From: Cladopsammia gracilis
Lineage: Eukaryota > Cnidaria > Anthozoa > Scleractinia > Dendrophylliidae
DNA: 64,000 nt
Reading direction: 5' to 3'
Assembly: GCA_022457155.1 (NCBI GenBank)
Contig: JAJGOT010000238.1
Location: 758,501-822,500 of the forward strand
A model generated the notes under the pieces. That model worked only from the letters and a program-made list of their open reading frames with translations. It was not told where the DNA came from and ran no database searches. The position numbers and the translations under genes were made by a program. Shown here piece by piece: positions 34,101-49,100 of this stretch. The stretch's first letter is position 1. The number at the start of each line of letters is the position of its first letter.

Positions 34101-37100
34101 CCCGTTCCGAACTCTACAGGGACTAAACCGTCTGTTTGGCCTAAAGGACCGTTTAATTCTTTACCCGCGGGTTGGGTTCACATAACCTTTCGTATTCTCT
34201 CAAATCCTCTCTTAAGGTGCTCTTACAAAGGGCAATTTTGTAACATTGACAATGCAACGCTCAACTTCCCAAAAGTGGAATATCTGAATACCAACAAGTT
34301 GCAAAGAGGATGTGTTACAAATGCAATGTCCTTCGCACCTTGTCTAGTAACGGGTTTGGATTACAGTTACAAATATAAAAACATCTTTACAATTTAACTG
34401 TCGCAGGGTTAGCTCAGTTGGTAGAGAAAACGGAAAAAAACCCTTCTTGTGTTCTCAGATAAATTTCACATTATTACTAATACAATATGCTCAAATCATC
34501 CTCTCAATGAAATATTAACAAGCCTTATTTGCTATTGTGTCGCATCGTTTATGGTTTATGTTCTTTTTCCGTACGTTTTTTCAATTAGGTGTATATTACT
34601 TCATTCAATAAACTTCACGGCAACTGTACTACAGTAGTTTCTATAAATTATGGCATTCATTACATACAGGCCCACATTATTTTCTTCCACTACTTTCGCT
34701 GCCTCCTCATCACATCGTCTTTTCACACTGGTCGACTGATCCATGGACTGAACTCCCTGATCTGGGGCAAGCTGACAACAACAAAAATAAAAACAATCGC
34801 GACTATATCTCACATCTTATTTGACTTGAGCTCTGTTGATTTTGGAATAAATCAAAGGCTCCTACGAGCCAACTCGTGAATACACCCATGGGGAGTAAGG
34901 CCGTCCCCATGGGGGGGGGGGGGGGGGGGGGGGGTAAGGCAGATAACAACAGGCCACTTCGAAAAATACCATAATAGTCTTTAAAGTGCAGGTTTGGGCG
35001 GTGCTTGATGTAAGCCTGACTTTTCCAATTTCGTTTGTTTTCAGCACAAACTGCACGTGCTATGCTTCAACTTCATGGCAATTTCCATACGGTGCACATT
35101 TGTATACGAACACACAATGCTACGTCCTAGCGTTCTTACATGTACTCTGAATACCATTGTGCCATTCTAACAAAGGAGACTTGAATAATTACACCCCGGC
35201 GAGGCTGGGCCTGCACATAAAAGATCATTATGGTATTTTTCGAAATGGGCTATAAACTATTGCATTTGGAACGGGAAAAATATATGCGCAAGCATATTTG
35301 TCCCCGTCCTCTATAACTCGTTCAACTCTTCGCGTATACACTAGTTAAAAAAAAAACTATAAAATGCACAAACCTCTTGGCAGTATTCCTGAACTCCTGT
35401 TAAATACTCATTAAGATCCTACAACAAATTGTTATAAAAACAGCTGTTAGATTTATCTCCATACCAATGGTTATTTCAAATGGGGGCACGAATTTTCATG
35501 TACTTGAAATCGTAGAATTTTCCATAACATTGTACACCCCTGCAATACGTTTCACTGTTTCCATCCTTAACTTACCAGCGTAGCCTGCAGTTAGCGTATA
35601 TTACGATCCATTGTAACGTTAACTATACCGTACGCCAAATGAAAGAGTGCGCTGCTATGGGTTCTGTCCTGGTGTACCGGTACACAAGGACAAAAAAAAA
35701 AAGATTTGATAGACTACACGGATTTTCTGGTTCAAATTGCAACGGTAGCGTCTACCTGCTATAACTCAGAATCAGAAGGAGGTCGGACACCTTAATGAGA
35801 ATATATAACGTAATGTCGACACCTAGAATTTTATTTTCAATAAATTTTTAAGTGTAAGAAAGAAAATCTAAAATCCCCACTCAGGATTGAACCTGTGACC
35901 TCAGCTAGGCTTAGGCTTACATAGCCTACCGTACCTAGCTTCTCGGGTTGTTAGGCCTAAATTTAACTATATAAACTGCTAACCCCAACCTCACCTGAAA
36001 GCTGACCAGTTACTCCATTATATATTAATATTCTTATTATAATAATTAAGGTGTCCGACCTCCTTCTGAGCCATAGCATTTAGACTCTACCAATTGCAAC
36101 TCCTTCAGTTGCTGCACAGAGCGCTTGCACGTGACGTCACGGCGGCCATATTGGTGTCCCAAAACAATGAAATGAAAGCCACATCGGTGTCCTAAAGGAA
36201 TCCTATGGGACTTTAGCTCTATTCTTAATAAAACATTTCCTATTGTTTTAGCACTCCAATATGGCTGCCGGTCACGTGAGTGAAAACACACTATTCACTG
36301 CGATGATCTCTTTCTCTTTAATAGGCCATTTCCGAGTTGCCTTTAGCCTCTCTATCAAAGCGAGGCTAGGTGCGAGACCTTTCATATGAAAATGAGTTTT
36401 CATTCACATGCAAATAAAACTTATTAATAGCCTATTCTTTCTACCGCAGTTGATATGTTCATTAATACAAAATATCATAAAGCACAAATAACGCACCCTG
36501 TTTAGCCGCTCTAATTCCAGTACAACAGAAGCATAGCGTCTTTGGAACTCCTTATCGATTGGCTCTTGATAGGATTTCTATGTACAAAAATAAATCAGAT
36601 AAAATGTGTTTGAAGTGATGTAACACATGGCACCAAATTTAAAATAATCTAGATTTGATGGGGCTTTATGTTCGTTCTGTAACAAGATTTGCCAGGGTCA
36701 TTCCATAAATTTAAATCTGAGTCATTGCTTAATAACATTGTCCATCAAAAGAGATCCTTTCCTTTGAACATCACCCTTCTAAACAATAAGTGAAAGCTTC
36801 CTGTCAACTATTTCTGTAAGGCACAACCTCTTTCAAAGACAACATTATAAGGGGGTGGGGGCAGTAGTGGTGGGTGCGGAAGCCAACAAGGGAGGGTTGG
36901 ACTGGATAGTTATGACCCACTGTAACACCCCCCCCCCCCCCCCCCCCAACCCCCAACCCCATTTCTGAACAGCAAAATAATATTATTAGAGGCCAAACAT
37001 TTACTTTCTTGCTGATTTATGATAAAACTTAGTGGCCCCCGCTTTATTTAATAGCCCAAGCATTACAATCTGCTTCAAACTACATTAAAGCAATGAAATC

Positions 37101-40100
37101 GTCATACCATTTTCTCTGCTTGTGTGTTCATGTCCCTCAGCTTTTCTATACATTCTTTTTTTACCAATAAGATCTTTGATAACCTTGTCTAAAACAAAGA
37201 TAATTCCAATGCCAAGTGTCACATTTTAACATTTAGCCATTTTTTAAGATAGTTCAGAACAACATTAAAGAAATAACCATCCTTTTACATTTATAACTTA
37301 AGTCTACGATACATGGATCAACAAATGTTGCGACTGCTCTTCAACAAATTAGGCTGCGTTTTTTTTGTGAGGATCTGAAATTGAATTTGGATTCTTCATG
37401 TCCAAAAAAAAAAATCCGAAAACAGATCATTTAACGTAAAAACCGTTGGCATGCAAATGAACCTATTTTAACTCGCTTGTGTTTTTCATATGCAATAAAA
37501 TCTCACCTGAATTGCCCATGATATGAAATCGTGAAAGAAACAAAACAGCGAACTGAACAAGTAAAGTTGGACGAAAGACCGCTTGCCTTAGATTTGATCT
37601 GAAGATTCTATGTATTCAAGTATGGATTCAACGGATTGATGATCCGTTTTTGGATTATCATGGTAGTAAAAAAAAAAACATGCAAAATCCGTTTTTGGAT
37701 TCAATAATAGAGAAACAAACAGTGTACTATGCCAAGTTGAATGACGAAATAAGCCATTGTATAACTTGCTTAAAAAGGGTCTTAAATGATTCCTTAACAC
37801 CTCTTCTCAAACATAGGCACGCATTGCGTGCATGAGCTATTTTGAAAATTCCCTAAATGATATGAAATGGTGAAAGCAACAAAACAGTGGAAGAAAACTA
37901 GCACAAATAACCGCCTGCAGATATACGTTTTTCAAATCCTCTGGCCCGCCCCCTACCCCCCAAAACTACCAAGATCACGAACTGCGTCCCGTTTCTCGAA
38001 CGTCCCGATAACGTTTTGGGCCCGGAAAGCTATCTTATGTGCGCAATGTATTCATTAAAGATTAAAATTTTGTTGATTTTGAAAGCTAAGCATTAAAATT
38101 CTAAATTGACAAAACAAGTCGAGCTGGTTTGAGGGCTAAAAATGCATCACCATTTTATAGATTCTGATTTGAATATGAGTTGCGGGCCCGAAAAGTTGCC
38201 GGGACTTTCGAGAAACGGGCCCACTGGGACCAAAACTCTATTTAGGTGGAAAAATGCAAAGTTTGCTTTTGTATTCTAGCCTAAAGGGTTAGGGTATGAA
38301 AATAGGTGGGAAGTTTGGCTAGCTTTTTCACGGGATCTTCGGAGTTATTTTATGACGAAACTACGGCCCCAGTGAAATAAGCAACTGGTCTCTGTAATCA
38401 GTGTATTAAATGTCAACCAGAAGAGTCCTGCACAGAAATTTGATGCATCCAAATTGAAGGATTATTATTTTCTGAAAATTCTAGTCTTTCTAGTCTTTGC
38501 TTTTATTATTCACAAAAGAAACGTGGAAATGGTTTCCTTTGGCCGCAAACTAATTAAATTAAATAGTTTTTTAACTCCAAACCACAAGCTAATTAAATTA
38601 GTGACAAAAATTCTTTGAACCACCTGTTTCGGTAATGTCAACCAGAAAAGTCTTTAACAGAAACTAAACGCATGTAAAATGAATATTGGTAGCTTCCTTG
38701 TAAATTGCAACTAATAGTATTCAAACAACTGTTTTTATTCTCCACAAAAAAAGTCGTGCAAATAGAAACAGAAACTAATTAGATTAAATTGTTTTCAACT
38801 CAAAACCACAACCTTGAGGTTAACATTTGGAACCAAACATCTTTTCCTGTAATGTCGACCAGAAAAGTCTTAAATCAGAAACTTAGCACATCCAAAATGA
38901 ATTTTGCAACTAATAGTTTTTTGAACAGGCGTTTTTTAACGCACCATAAGAATTAACGTTTTCTCGAAAACATGTTGAATTCCATCACGTACCAGTTTCT
39001 ATAAGGACAAAGTTCAACATTTGCACGTGCACACAACGTGACTGCTCATACAAAATACAGTCGCTACTCGCTTGTAGTAATCGCTTGGGGCATACAATTA
39101 ATAACCTACACATCTGCTCACATTAATTCACAGAAAGATAAACGTTTTAAATACTGTAAATTGTATATTAATTGCATTGAGTTTTCTCTGTTGAACTCCA
39201 TGCATGAGGTCATGCATCCCGGACAAGTTTTTATAAGGACAAAGTTCAACATTTTCACGGGCAGACAACGTGACTGACAAAAAAGATACCATTTCAAATA
39301 GTAATCGCTTGAAACCCAGGTTTGAAACATCCAATTCATGTTCCACATCACATTATTTGAAATCCGCTTGCCGTTTTTGCAATAAAGCTATACTTTCTTA
39401 TTTCAGTACAAGGTCACCTATAAACGTAACCGCAGTCCACATTTTTTGGACGTCTCATCCCTCGCAGACCATTAATTGTACAATTCATGCATAGAGCACA
39501 TTTTAGGCAGTATTTCCGAATAAATGCCCTTGATATTGCCATGTTAGCAAGCCAGTCGGGATTACTGCACAATTCCCAACCAACAAATCTTCAAAACTTT
39601 ACACTTTTAATGTTTGAGGCAACAATCGCGAACATCCAAGATGGCTGATTTTCAATTCATGCCAAGTGCCCTTCTCTGACCTTCAGTAATACCATTTTAG
39701 AAGCGAGAATTTGATTGGCTGACATAGTACACGGTGTACATACTAGAGACAATCTGATTGGTGTGACATAACCCAAGACATACATCCATCCATACATACA
39801 TACATACTAACAAACAAACATCACAAACCAACCTTTGCGCCTGCTAATGAGCTATTTTTTTCAAAATAGCTCAAAAAAGTCAGGGTGAACCTAACCACCA
39901 AAGTACTTAGTTTTTTTGGTATGGAGTAAAACATACACCTTGTTTCGCCATTTTCCCTCAATTTTTTTTTGTAATTTGGCTCTTTTGTCAGATGGAAGCT
40001 TTTCAAATTTAGCGCTCTGGACCATAAGGTCCTGGATATGTCGTGGCATTCTCGGCGATGACACTGTGATGCCAGTCATTGAGTAGCATGCACCCCCAGG

Positions 40101-43100
40101 ACATTTTGTGATGACAATCATGAGGTACCGTGCACCCCACAGGACACTTTGTGATGCCAGTCATGGAGTAACATACCACCCCCAGGACACTTTGTGATGC
40201 CAGTCATGGAGTACTGTGCACCCCTCCAAGACACTGTGATACCAGTTGGAGTAGCAAGCACCCGCCCAGGACACTTTGTGATGCCAGTCATGGAGAAGCA
40301 GGCACCCGCCCAAGACACTTTGTGATGCCAGTCATGGAGTAGCGTATCACCCCCAGGACACTTTGTGATGCCAGTCATGGCGTAGCGTTCACTGCCCAGG
40401 ACACTTTGTGATGCCAGTCATGGAGTAACATGCACCCCAGGACACTGATGCAGTCATGGAGTACCGTCCACCCCTCCAGGACACTTTGTGATGCCAGTTA
40501 TGGAGTACCGTTCACCCCTCCAGGACACTTTGTGATGCCAGTCATCGAGTAGCATATCACCCCCTCCCCCAGGACACTTTGTGATGCAGTCATGGAGTTG
40601 CGTTCACTGCCCAGGACACTTCGTGATGCCAGTCATGGAGTAGTGTATCACTCCCCAGGACACTATGTGATGCCAGTCATGGAGTAGCATGCCACCCTCC
40701 AGGACACTTTGTGATGCCAGTCATGGTGTAGCGTTCACTGCCCAGGACACTTTGTGATGCCAGTCATGGCGTCGCGTTCACCGCCCAGGACACTTTGTGA
40801 TGCCAGTCATGGAGTGGCGCATCACCCCCCCGGACACTTTGTGATGCCAGTCATGGAGTAGCATGCACCCGCCCAGGACACTTTGTGATGCCAATCATGG
40901 AGTAGCGTATCACCCCCCAGGACACTTTGTGATGCCAGTCATGGAGTAGCGTATCACCCGCAGGACACTTTATGATGCCAGTCATGGAGTAACGTGCACC
41001 CCAGGACACTCTGTGATGCAGTCATGGAGTACCGTCCACCCCTCCAGGACACTTTGTGATGCCAGTCATGGAGTAGCGTGCCACCCTTCAGGACACTTTG
41101 TGATGCCAGTCATGGAGAAGCATGCACCCAGGACACTTGGTGATGCCAAAAGCGTTGCCAAAAAGCGAGCGCGATGCGCGGGTCACTCGCTTGTTCGTTA
41201 CGCATTTTAACTCGCACTCTTTAGAGAACTTTAATATGTCGGACGACTGAATAGGCTCGAAGACCGAAATTTGTTATCAAACTACCGCGTTTTAACAGTG
41301 TTTAGATTGTTTTAAAGTTGTTTTAAGTTCGTTGAATGTCTATAAAAGACGTGAATCTAGTATATAGGAATTTGCTGCAGATGTTGACCTTAGTAAGATA
41401 TTCCAAAACCCAAAGTGGTTTTGTTTTCTGACTTTTAGTTCAGAAGTTTCAGGGGGGTAACACTTGAGGCCAGCGGATCATGGAAAATCATGTTTTACAA
41501 GGGGCAAGTTTGGAATAGCATAAAAACAAACACACAAATCCTGTTGACTAATTAATGGTATGGTGCGTTTCTATCACAAAGGGTCTTTCAAATCATATAT
41601 GCAGATTTTGCAGAGAAGGTTCTGGCACGAGTTTTGGCCAAATTTTGAAGGGAAAAAAACACCATCCAAAATTGCCTAGAATCTTAAAATTAATACACTG
41701 TTCCATTGGTAAACAGTAACTTACCACAAGTATGAGAAATCTAATAGGGAAACCACCCAGTGTTCCTCCTAAAAAATGAATAAACAAAAATGCATCTGAA
41801 ACTGAATGCATCTGAGAAATAAGAGCAGGGCAATGCAATTCCCATTCCACATCACAAACAAAAACAATGATTTCATATGGGTCGCGTTACGCGAAAAGGG
41901 CCCGGACGACATATATTCTCGATTTTAAGTTTTCAGCTTTTTTGCTCACTTCAATTCCTAAATAATATGATGGAAGCGAAAAACGTACGGAAATAAAAAT
42001 TAAAACCGTAAAAATTGCGCCTTGAATGCACATATCAAAAGGCCTCTGCCATTTTGAGCAGCTGATGTAAATGCAAATTACTCGAAATCACGTGCCATGT
42101 CTTCCGGGCCCCTTCTGCGTGACGTGGCCCATATCATTTTAGTGCTTTTAAAGGAAACTGTGTGGAAGCTAATAATATAGTTTGATCATTTCGGTTCTTT
42201 AACTGAATATTTTAGCGGCAGAAAATTTTAGGGAAAGGAATCTTATCCTTCGAATTTAGAGCAGTTTTCAATTGAGTGTGAAAAGTAATTACACAATTGC
42301 TTTGGTTTTGCATTGCTACGCTTTGCGATTGGCTAAAAAATCTCGCGCCACTTTCTCGACCAATCAGAAGTAAAACCATAACCAATCGTGATTTGCTCGC
42401 ACGCGTTTTCCCGCCGGCGACATGTTTAACAAATTTACACCGGTTTTCCGTGGTGTGGACTCTTATTTACCACGATTTACGTCATCACATTGTCAATGTT
42501 GTGGACTCACGAGGCGCAGCCGAGTGAGTCAGCAACAAATTTTGACCATGTGATGACGTAAATCGTGGTAAATAAGAGTCCACACCACGGAAAACCGGTG
42601 GAAATTTGTTTTTTTACAACAATATTTAAATAAAAAATACTAGGAAAATCAAAGTCTTGTTACAAAACGTGACAGCAAAGAAAGAGCAAGCGTTGTCTAT
42701 AACTTTCTCGCAATCTGATTTTCAAGCGCGCGTGATGCTAGCGTCAGCACCGTTGTCTGGACTCTCATTTACCACTCACGTCGACCAATCAGATTGCGGC
42801 AATTGTGGTAAAAAATTGCTTCGAGCTCTGATTGGTTCATTGGATTGTTTACGACTGTTGTGATTGATCAGAGTAATTACTTTGGTTTTAGTTTTACGAC
42901 ACTCAAATGAAAACTGCTCTAATAGCTGCTTTCACATTTCCGAAAATCTTAGCTGACCTTATTTCTGCACCCTAAAAACGACATTTCTATCCGTCTGAAA
43001 ACAAAAGGCGTTGAATTTTCCGATGTAACGAAAGTTTGAGGGGACATTTTACTTAGGAAAAATCTAGTTTTTTAACTAATTTATTACGAATTTTTAAAAT

Positions 43101-46100
43101 TTTTAAGGCTTTGCGAACAGCTTTCTATAGAAACGATTTGCTGTGTGCTTCTTAAGCAATGTTAGCATTACCTTGACCCTGCTGGGAGATGGCGTCTTGA
43201 AGCCGCAACCTTTCATAACAACATAACACTGATTAGAATCAGGACATTAAATGTACCAATCAATGTTACACCGGAAGGGGGTGTTCTATATGTAGTATTG
43301 TCTAGTAATCTTTTTATATTATTACAGTATGTATTCAGCGAGTTTGAATAAAGTCTCTAATTAAGTCAAAATTGGATCCTGCTCTTAAAGTGCACATGAA
43401 GTGACATTTAACTACTAACCGTTCTGTTTTAGGGTTTTATGTTGTTTATATTGATCACCTTTATTTCATTTTCAGTCTTTTTTCCTCTTTTGCGCGAAGA
43501 GAATCCACTATTTTTAGCGGTTTAAAAACTCCCGCCGGGGCCTGAACAACCAATAATTTTTCTACTTTAACTACTCTCAATAAATTGTTGTTGTTGTTGT
43601 TGTTGTTAGATATTTTGAGCGCGACCAAAAAGGTACTTGTGACGTCATGCGTGTGTTCGATCAGAAGATCACACAACAAAACATGGCGGAGAAAGGGACG
43701 AACCCGGGGCTATAATACTCGTCGCTTTCAGCCATATTCAATCGAAATAATCCTTCAACAAGTTGCCAAAACTCCACTGCAAAACGAGTGACACGCTCAG
43801 TTGTAAACGCACTAACGACGTCACTAGAATCCAGTTCCTTGTCTTATATGCCCAACTTGCGTCGCTTGTGTCACTTCAAATAGCTTATTTTCCCATCAAA
43901 ACAATTCTTAAAACACCTATTTTCAGATTACCGGAAAAACTATAGTAGTGAAATTTCACTTCACGTGAATCAATCTATCAATCAATCAATCACTGCTCCA
44001 AGTATTGTAATTTCATCCACATCATACACTCAAGCATCAACATACCAACCTGGGGTTCAGAAATCAAGTCAAATTCCTGAGGGTGGGGATGATAATAGCG
44101 GTAAAATTCCCCACACATGCACGGCATCCCTCCCAACTAAGGGTTTACATTCACACTGCTGGAAGTAACAGTCGGTCATCGGACATTGTCCGACCAACAT
44201 CCAAAAATATCCGACCAATGTTCAATTATGGCAATGCTCGCTCGGACTTAAGGGTTTACATTCACAGCAGTGCTGGAAATAACAGTCGGTCATCGGACAT
44301 TGTCCGACCAAAATCCAAAAATATCCGACCATTTTCAAATTTTGCACGAACATAAGCGTTTACATTCACACTGATTCAGATTGATACCCATGGTCGTAAT
44401 GACAATTTTAGTGCGTTGGTGCAATCACGCAAAGTGAAATTTCTAAAGAAATATTTGTTACCTTCCAGGTGAAGCTCCTATAAGAGGATCATGGACCTGT
44501 CGTACAAAACACACAAAGGGTTAAGTTTGGGATCCTCGTAGTGTGCTCTCAGCTTAAGCAATTGAAAAAGCAAGCTGAAAAAAATTCAGGCTTGAACGGG
44601 ATTCAAACCCATGACCTTGCGATACCGATGCAATGCTCTATCCACTAAGCTATCAAGCCACATGGATAGATGATCAATTGCGAGTTCGTAACATACCCGA
44701 TGATAGTGAATATACATAAATGTGAATATATGAAAATCTTATATAAAACAAACAAAATTGGTATCATCAATCTCTTCTCTTTTTTCTTCTCACAAGGCCG
44801 TCAAAATACTAAAAAATATCCTGCAGTATTTTATATAGCATTTATTACATCCATTTTGAAATCACTGGTGATCCTTGCAATCTGATTGGCTCTCAGCAGT
44901 GCAATTTATTCCCAAATCGCACTATTTTTGGCTCCAAATCGCATCTTTTTCTCAGCAGTGCGATTTATTCCCGAATCGCACTATTTTTTTGCTTTAAATC
45001 GCATCTATAAGTCACATCAATATTGGTACTGACTAAAATCCTTTATTTGGGCAATTAAATTGTGCAATTTCAAAATGGATGTAATAAAGTGGTAATTGAA
45101 CTTCATGTCGTGCAATTTTGTGTCGTGTCGTCCAATTCTGTCTGTAATCATACTCGTGATTAAACAAATTGGACTCCCGCTACGCGGTCGTCCGATTTTG
45201 TTAATCACTCGTATGATTACAGACAGAATTGGACTCCACTCAGTCCTGGAGACGAGGTTGTTAATATCATCTGCAGTGGTGCATCTACGGCAAGGGGAAA
45301 AAGAACGTCTGGAGCGGGGCCAAATCTATTTATTCTCTAGACTGCCAGCTGTCCCTTTTCAATCAGTTGAGCGGGCGAGCCAAGCTCGGCGAGACTGGAG
45401 CGAGGGAACGAGCCGAGGGGAAACTGGGGGAGAGGTGGGAGAAAAAGGGACCCTCTTTCTTTTCTCGGCTCAAATTACTTTCGCTTGCTCGGTCGATCGC
45501 TGATCGCGGGTTTGCTCGCCCGCTCGACTATCCAGTGAGGGACTGCTAGCAGTCTATTTATTCTCAAACATTTTTTACATTTTGCCCAAGTACTCTCAGC
45601 TCCAACTTTTAAGCAAGTCTGTATCTCTTGCATATACTCAACAACAACTTCTCAGTGAAGTAAATATTATTGCATTCAAAATGAGATATTCTCACCATAT
45701 TTGGACTGTTCAAATCACCGCCAGCTGGAAGGAGCCTGCAAAAGTTATAATTAAACATCAATAAGCTAAGTTTGCAACTTACAGTGCATTGTGCACAAAT
45801 GTGCAATCACTTTTAAAATAAGAATGTATTTTTAATATTTTTGAACGACTTTGGCCCACTACGTATAAGAAAAGGATATATGGAGAGAGAAATCAGTGAA
45901 AACAAAAACTCCCTGGAATCGCTCCAAAATGGCCTAAAACCCCACGTAGAAACAAAGTAATAAGACAGGGAAACAAGGTAAGGCATTTTTTATTAATTTT
46001 AAGGTAGCTGAACACAGTTTCACTGTACCTATGCGTCATTCATTGTCATTTTAAAACTACTAAGGTCTGGGCGCCCAAAATCGGTGAGGCATACGATTGA

Positions 46101-49100
46101 GCAACAAGCTATATATTTTGATATTTTTGTTGAGCTTTTAGGGTGTTGCCATGGCATCAAGGTGGATTGTAAATCAGCCTGCAATATTTGGTTTCGTTTA
46201 TTTTCAGAAAATCTAGTCGTTAGATTTTGTCCATCAATTGTCTCCAGTAAACTCGTAAAAATATTCGCATGTTAACACTGGTCTCATGTAATTTTAACAG
46301 AGGGATCTTTCGTAATTTGTGGTTTAATATGTTTGCGTTTTGTTAAAATCTCCTCTGTTAGATTTCAAATTTCTGATGGCAGGTGAGTTCGGCATATTCG
46401 GAACTATTATTGTGCCAAATTTTGTTAAATTCTAACGAGAGGTTCCGTAGAAATCAACACATTTCCTAGGAAAGTCTCTAAAATATCCAGTCACAATTTT
46501 TTGGTCAACTGCGCATGCGTTGCATTTGACTGGGTTCTCGATCCAAAGACAAAACCACCAAAAAGGCAGTGTATTTCTTCAATGGTTCTATAAATTATCT
46601 ATTGATTCAACAAGTATTTTTACGAACAACAAATTGTTTGATTTTAAGACGAAAAACAACACTTTCGCGATCCACGCTGAGCAAAATAAAATGATCACTT
46701 AATAGGCGCCACGTTTGTTTTTCTCAAAACTCTGCACGTGCTGACTCATGTAAGCAGCTGAAATTGAAGAGCGCGTGCAAACTGTGTTCAACCACCTTAA
46801 TTTTTATTCCCAATACTGTTCCTAATAATATGTTCGTTAAATTCCCATACAAACCTTTATAATTTGCACTGTTACGCAACACAGCTTCTCACAAAGAGCC
46901 GCAATGTTTTGAGTTACATTTCAGTGACCTCGCATTACAAATCAATATTCGGTTTCTCACAATGGGAGCTTGGGCTGCCTGTGCTGTAAGAGGTTCTTTG
47001 GTGATAAGCCGGTATGAGTGAATTGCTGGGAATGTCCCTGCAATCTTTCTGGAGGTGTCCGCTTTTGCTTTTTACAAAGGCTCAATTTACCTTTGGGGTC
47101 ACTACTATCAGGGGAACGTTACTTTTGGAGGGTCGCTACTTTCTGGAATAACTACATGTATGTTGCGTTGAACAACCATCAAACTTTATCATTACTTTCG
47201 GAGGGTCCCTTCTTTTGGCGGGTCGTTACTTTTGGAATTTTACGGTATTGATACCTTGGTGGGGTGTACGCTGGAGAGAATGCAGCAGTTCTTGGTCTTT
47301 CCTTTTGAAGAAATGATGATATCGGCATTGTGTCATGTGGATCTTCACTCTGAAAACATCAAAGTCACAAATATGTAATTAAATTTTGCACTAACATCCT
47401 TAACAAGCACTTCAGATTAATCCTCTAACTCCCAAGAGTGCCCAACATCAAAATCTCAAATTTCATTTTGTACAATACTGAAAAACAAAAAAAATATTTC
47501 ATTTAAATGGTCACATCATAGACTCACAGACTCAAAAGTAAGAACTACACTACACGTCTTCATAATTGACTCTGGGAGTGAATGGGTTAACACAACATGG
47601 AAAATGTTAAAATGCACATACCAGGACTTCAGTATCAGGAACTGAATGAGTGCCAAGGCCTGAAGTAAAAAAGCAAACATCTTATGAAACACTTTGGTTA
47701 AATTTAAAATTGAACCTCAATTTTTATTCCTGCAACTCTGACTAAAACAGGGCTGCACCCATCAGTGGGTTGTTAGAGCTGCAAGTAACTGCGGTGAATA
47801 TGACCGGCAACACAAAAGTTGAAAATGACCAAAGTACAACAAGCATATTGAGTTTATGACTGCCTATTTTCCCTGTACAGCCAGCAAACTCAAAGCTTAA
47901 CGACAGCCCTGATAAAACTAGTGTTCTCTTACTTGGTAGTGAACTGCAAAAAAAAAATTACTGTCTAAAACCATTCATTACCACTTTAACTGTGTTAAGG
48001 TAAACTCTAAGGCAGACACCCTTGTCACCACTCTAGCTGTCTGCATTAGAAAAATATCCACATTTTAGAGAATTGATGTTAGTAATAAGACACTAGAAAG
48101 CTGTGACGTCAGAACTGAAACAGGATTGTTCTCATTATCTTATAGTCTGGAACAGGATTACTTGTAGTTGATAAGAGAAGGGTTTTTAGTGTTTTGTTTC
48201 ACAAAAACATACATTGTACATTGTGCACAGTATTGCCAATAAAAAGTGCATGTTCTTGAATCGTTATGACAAAATCTCTTTGTGATTATTACTGTTGCGG
48301 TTGGTCAAATTTGTACAAGTTTGCAGTTTTAGTGTCTACCTTGAGAGGTATTTGAGCCTTGGCCAGAAGAAACAACTATTTAAGATTAATGGTACATTGC
48401 ATTTCAGGGATTTTTACAAACCTGGACGTTCAAAGGTCACTCTGTAGGAGAAATTCACAGTATCAACTGCATCAATCTGCCCAGTGAAAAGACCATCCTG
48501 AGGGTCACGCAGACGAGCTGAATCAAAGAAAACATTATTAATTACTGTGATTTCAATTATTTTAAAATGACTTATTTTACTCGTGCGCGAAGCAGCATGA
48601 GGTAAGGTTTTGGCTCCGTTTTTCTTGTTATTATTTTTACTATTATTATTTTTATTGTTTGTCACGATTTTGCATGCAAATGTATGCACGCATATTTTAA
48701 ATTGTGCACTTCCGGTTCATGTCTTCGCCATTTACACTTCCTGTTTAGTGACTTCCGGCTACTGTCACTTCCGGTAAAAGAGCGTTACTTACGTGTCACG
48801 ACAGCATCTCCTACAACCCTACAGACATTACTATGTTCACGTTTGGTATATACAAGACTTAGAAGAATCACTGGCTTCATTGCGGTACAGCCTTCATTTC
48901 CAAAACATTCAATAGTAAACAACGTGGTTTGTAGGAACGATGACTGAATGAAAGGAGTAACTTATCTCCAGGTCGAACATCTTCTTATCATGTTTAAAAT
49001 ATATCATAAAAATTTTCTTACGCATGCTGCTTGGAGCCTCTTGTTATTTTAACAATTATTTCATTCAAGCACACATGCATGTTCATATATACCGTAATGA

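Noticed and set aside
33542..34126. Long open frames of 132-194 codons on both strands
   Set aside because: They are the 36-bp minisatellite read in several frames; a unit length divisible by three keeps frames open by chance.
34402..34424. tRNA start (GGGTTAGCTCAGTTGGTAGA)
   Set aside because: Only the 5' D-arm half is present; the rest is unrelated sequence.
40118..40378. Repeat ORF with GITKCPG motif
   Set aside because: Satellite with variable spacing; frame breaks in most units.
40069..41144. CRISPR-like spacing of a repeat with variable spacers
   Set aside because: Animal intron sequence; spacers are short G/C-rich variants, not unique, and there are no cas genes.
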